In this document: piece after piece, positions 5,546 through 5,572 of the stretch | Numbering within the stretch: the stretch's first letter is position 1 | How the letters are laid out: each line of letters opens with the position of its first letter | Origin: JAAZNO01 sp012798275 | Lineage (GTDB): Bacteria; Chloroflexota; Anaerolineae; B4-G1; SLSP01 | Length of the DNA: 5,572 bases | Assembly (NCBI GenBank): GCA_035347995.1 | Contig: DAOPQD010000145.1 | Coordinates: forward strand, 1 to 5,572 | Direction of reading: 5' to 3' | Made by a program: the position numbers and the translations under genes | Notes under the pieces: model-generated | What the model was told of the DNA's origin: nothing | The model's database searches: none | Seen by the model: only the letters and a program-made list of their open reading frames with translations

Positions 5546-5572
5546 ATTCGTGAAATTCGTGTTCATTCGGGG
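5546..5572. repeat. Triple ATTCG repeat, copy B
   Basis: ATTCG units begin at 5546, 5555 and 5565, matching the block after core A at 26 of 27 positions. The window ends at the last base of this block, so what follows is not visible. Confidence 0.7.

Noticed and set aside
5431..5553. A 40-codon ATG reading frame inside core B
   Set aside because: The same ATG in copy A meets a stop after three codons, and the variable arm shifts the frame. It is not a conserved protein.

Overview
The window is a 5.6 kb stretch of GC-rich bacterial chromosome. All five complete genes and the one partial gene read left to right. Gene content (a family 4 uracil-DNA glycosylase, a bacterial dynamin-like GTPase, a tsaE-tsaB-rimI cluster) and the octamer and ATTCG-type intergenic repeats fit a Chloroflexota-like organism. 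That placement is an impression, not a proof: there is no rRNA or other phylogenetic marker here.

Layout. 2-565 is the C-terminal part of a sensor histidine kinase whose beginning lies before the window. 566-805 is a spacer with a long imperfect palindrome and, to its right, a good TATAAT box that probably starts the next operon. 806-2657 is tsaE, tsaB and rimI. TsaE and TsaB belong to the machinery that makes the threonylcarbamoyl-adenosine modification of tRNA, and RimI is a ribosomal-protein (or general) N-terminal acetyltransferase, so this is a translation-quality operon. TsaB's partner TsaD and the TsaC enzyme are not in the window. 2928-5318 is a two-gene unit: a 4Fe-4S uracil-DNA glycosylase with a C-terminal sliding-clamp-binding peptide, then a 577-residue dynamin-like GTPase with a membrane hairpin. 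Both genes have near-perfect Shine-Dalgarno sequences.

The most unusual feature is non-coding. Nearly the same composite module fills the spacer before the glycosylase (about 2661-2915) and the spacer after the GTPase (about 5335-5572, cut by the window end). Each copy has, in the same order: a degenerate tandem array with an 8-bp period; a 13-bp Shine-Dalgarno-like motif; a core of about 145 bp with two strongly conserved halves around a variable hairpin; and three ATTCG units. The core folds into a series of hairpins and does not behave like coding sequence. Copy A is flanked by an exact 13-bp direct repeat that overlaps the glycosylase ribosome-binding site. This suggests a small mobile or RNA-type element, and the two copies bracket the udg-dynamin pair as direct repeats.
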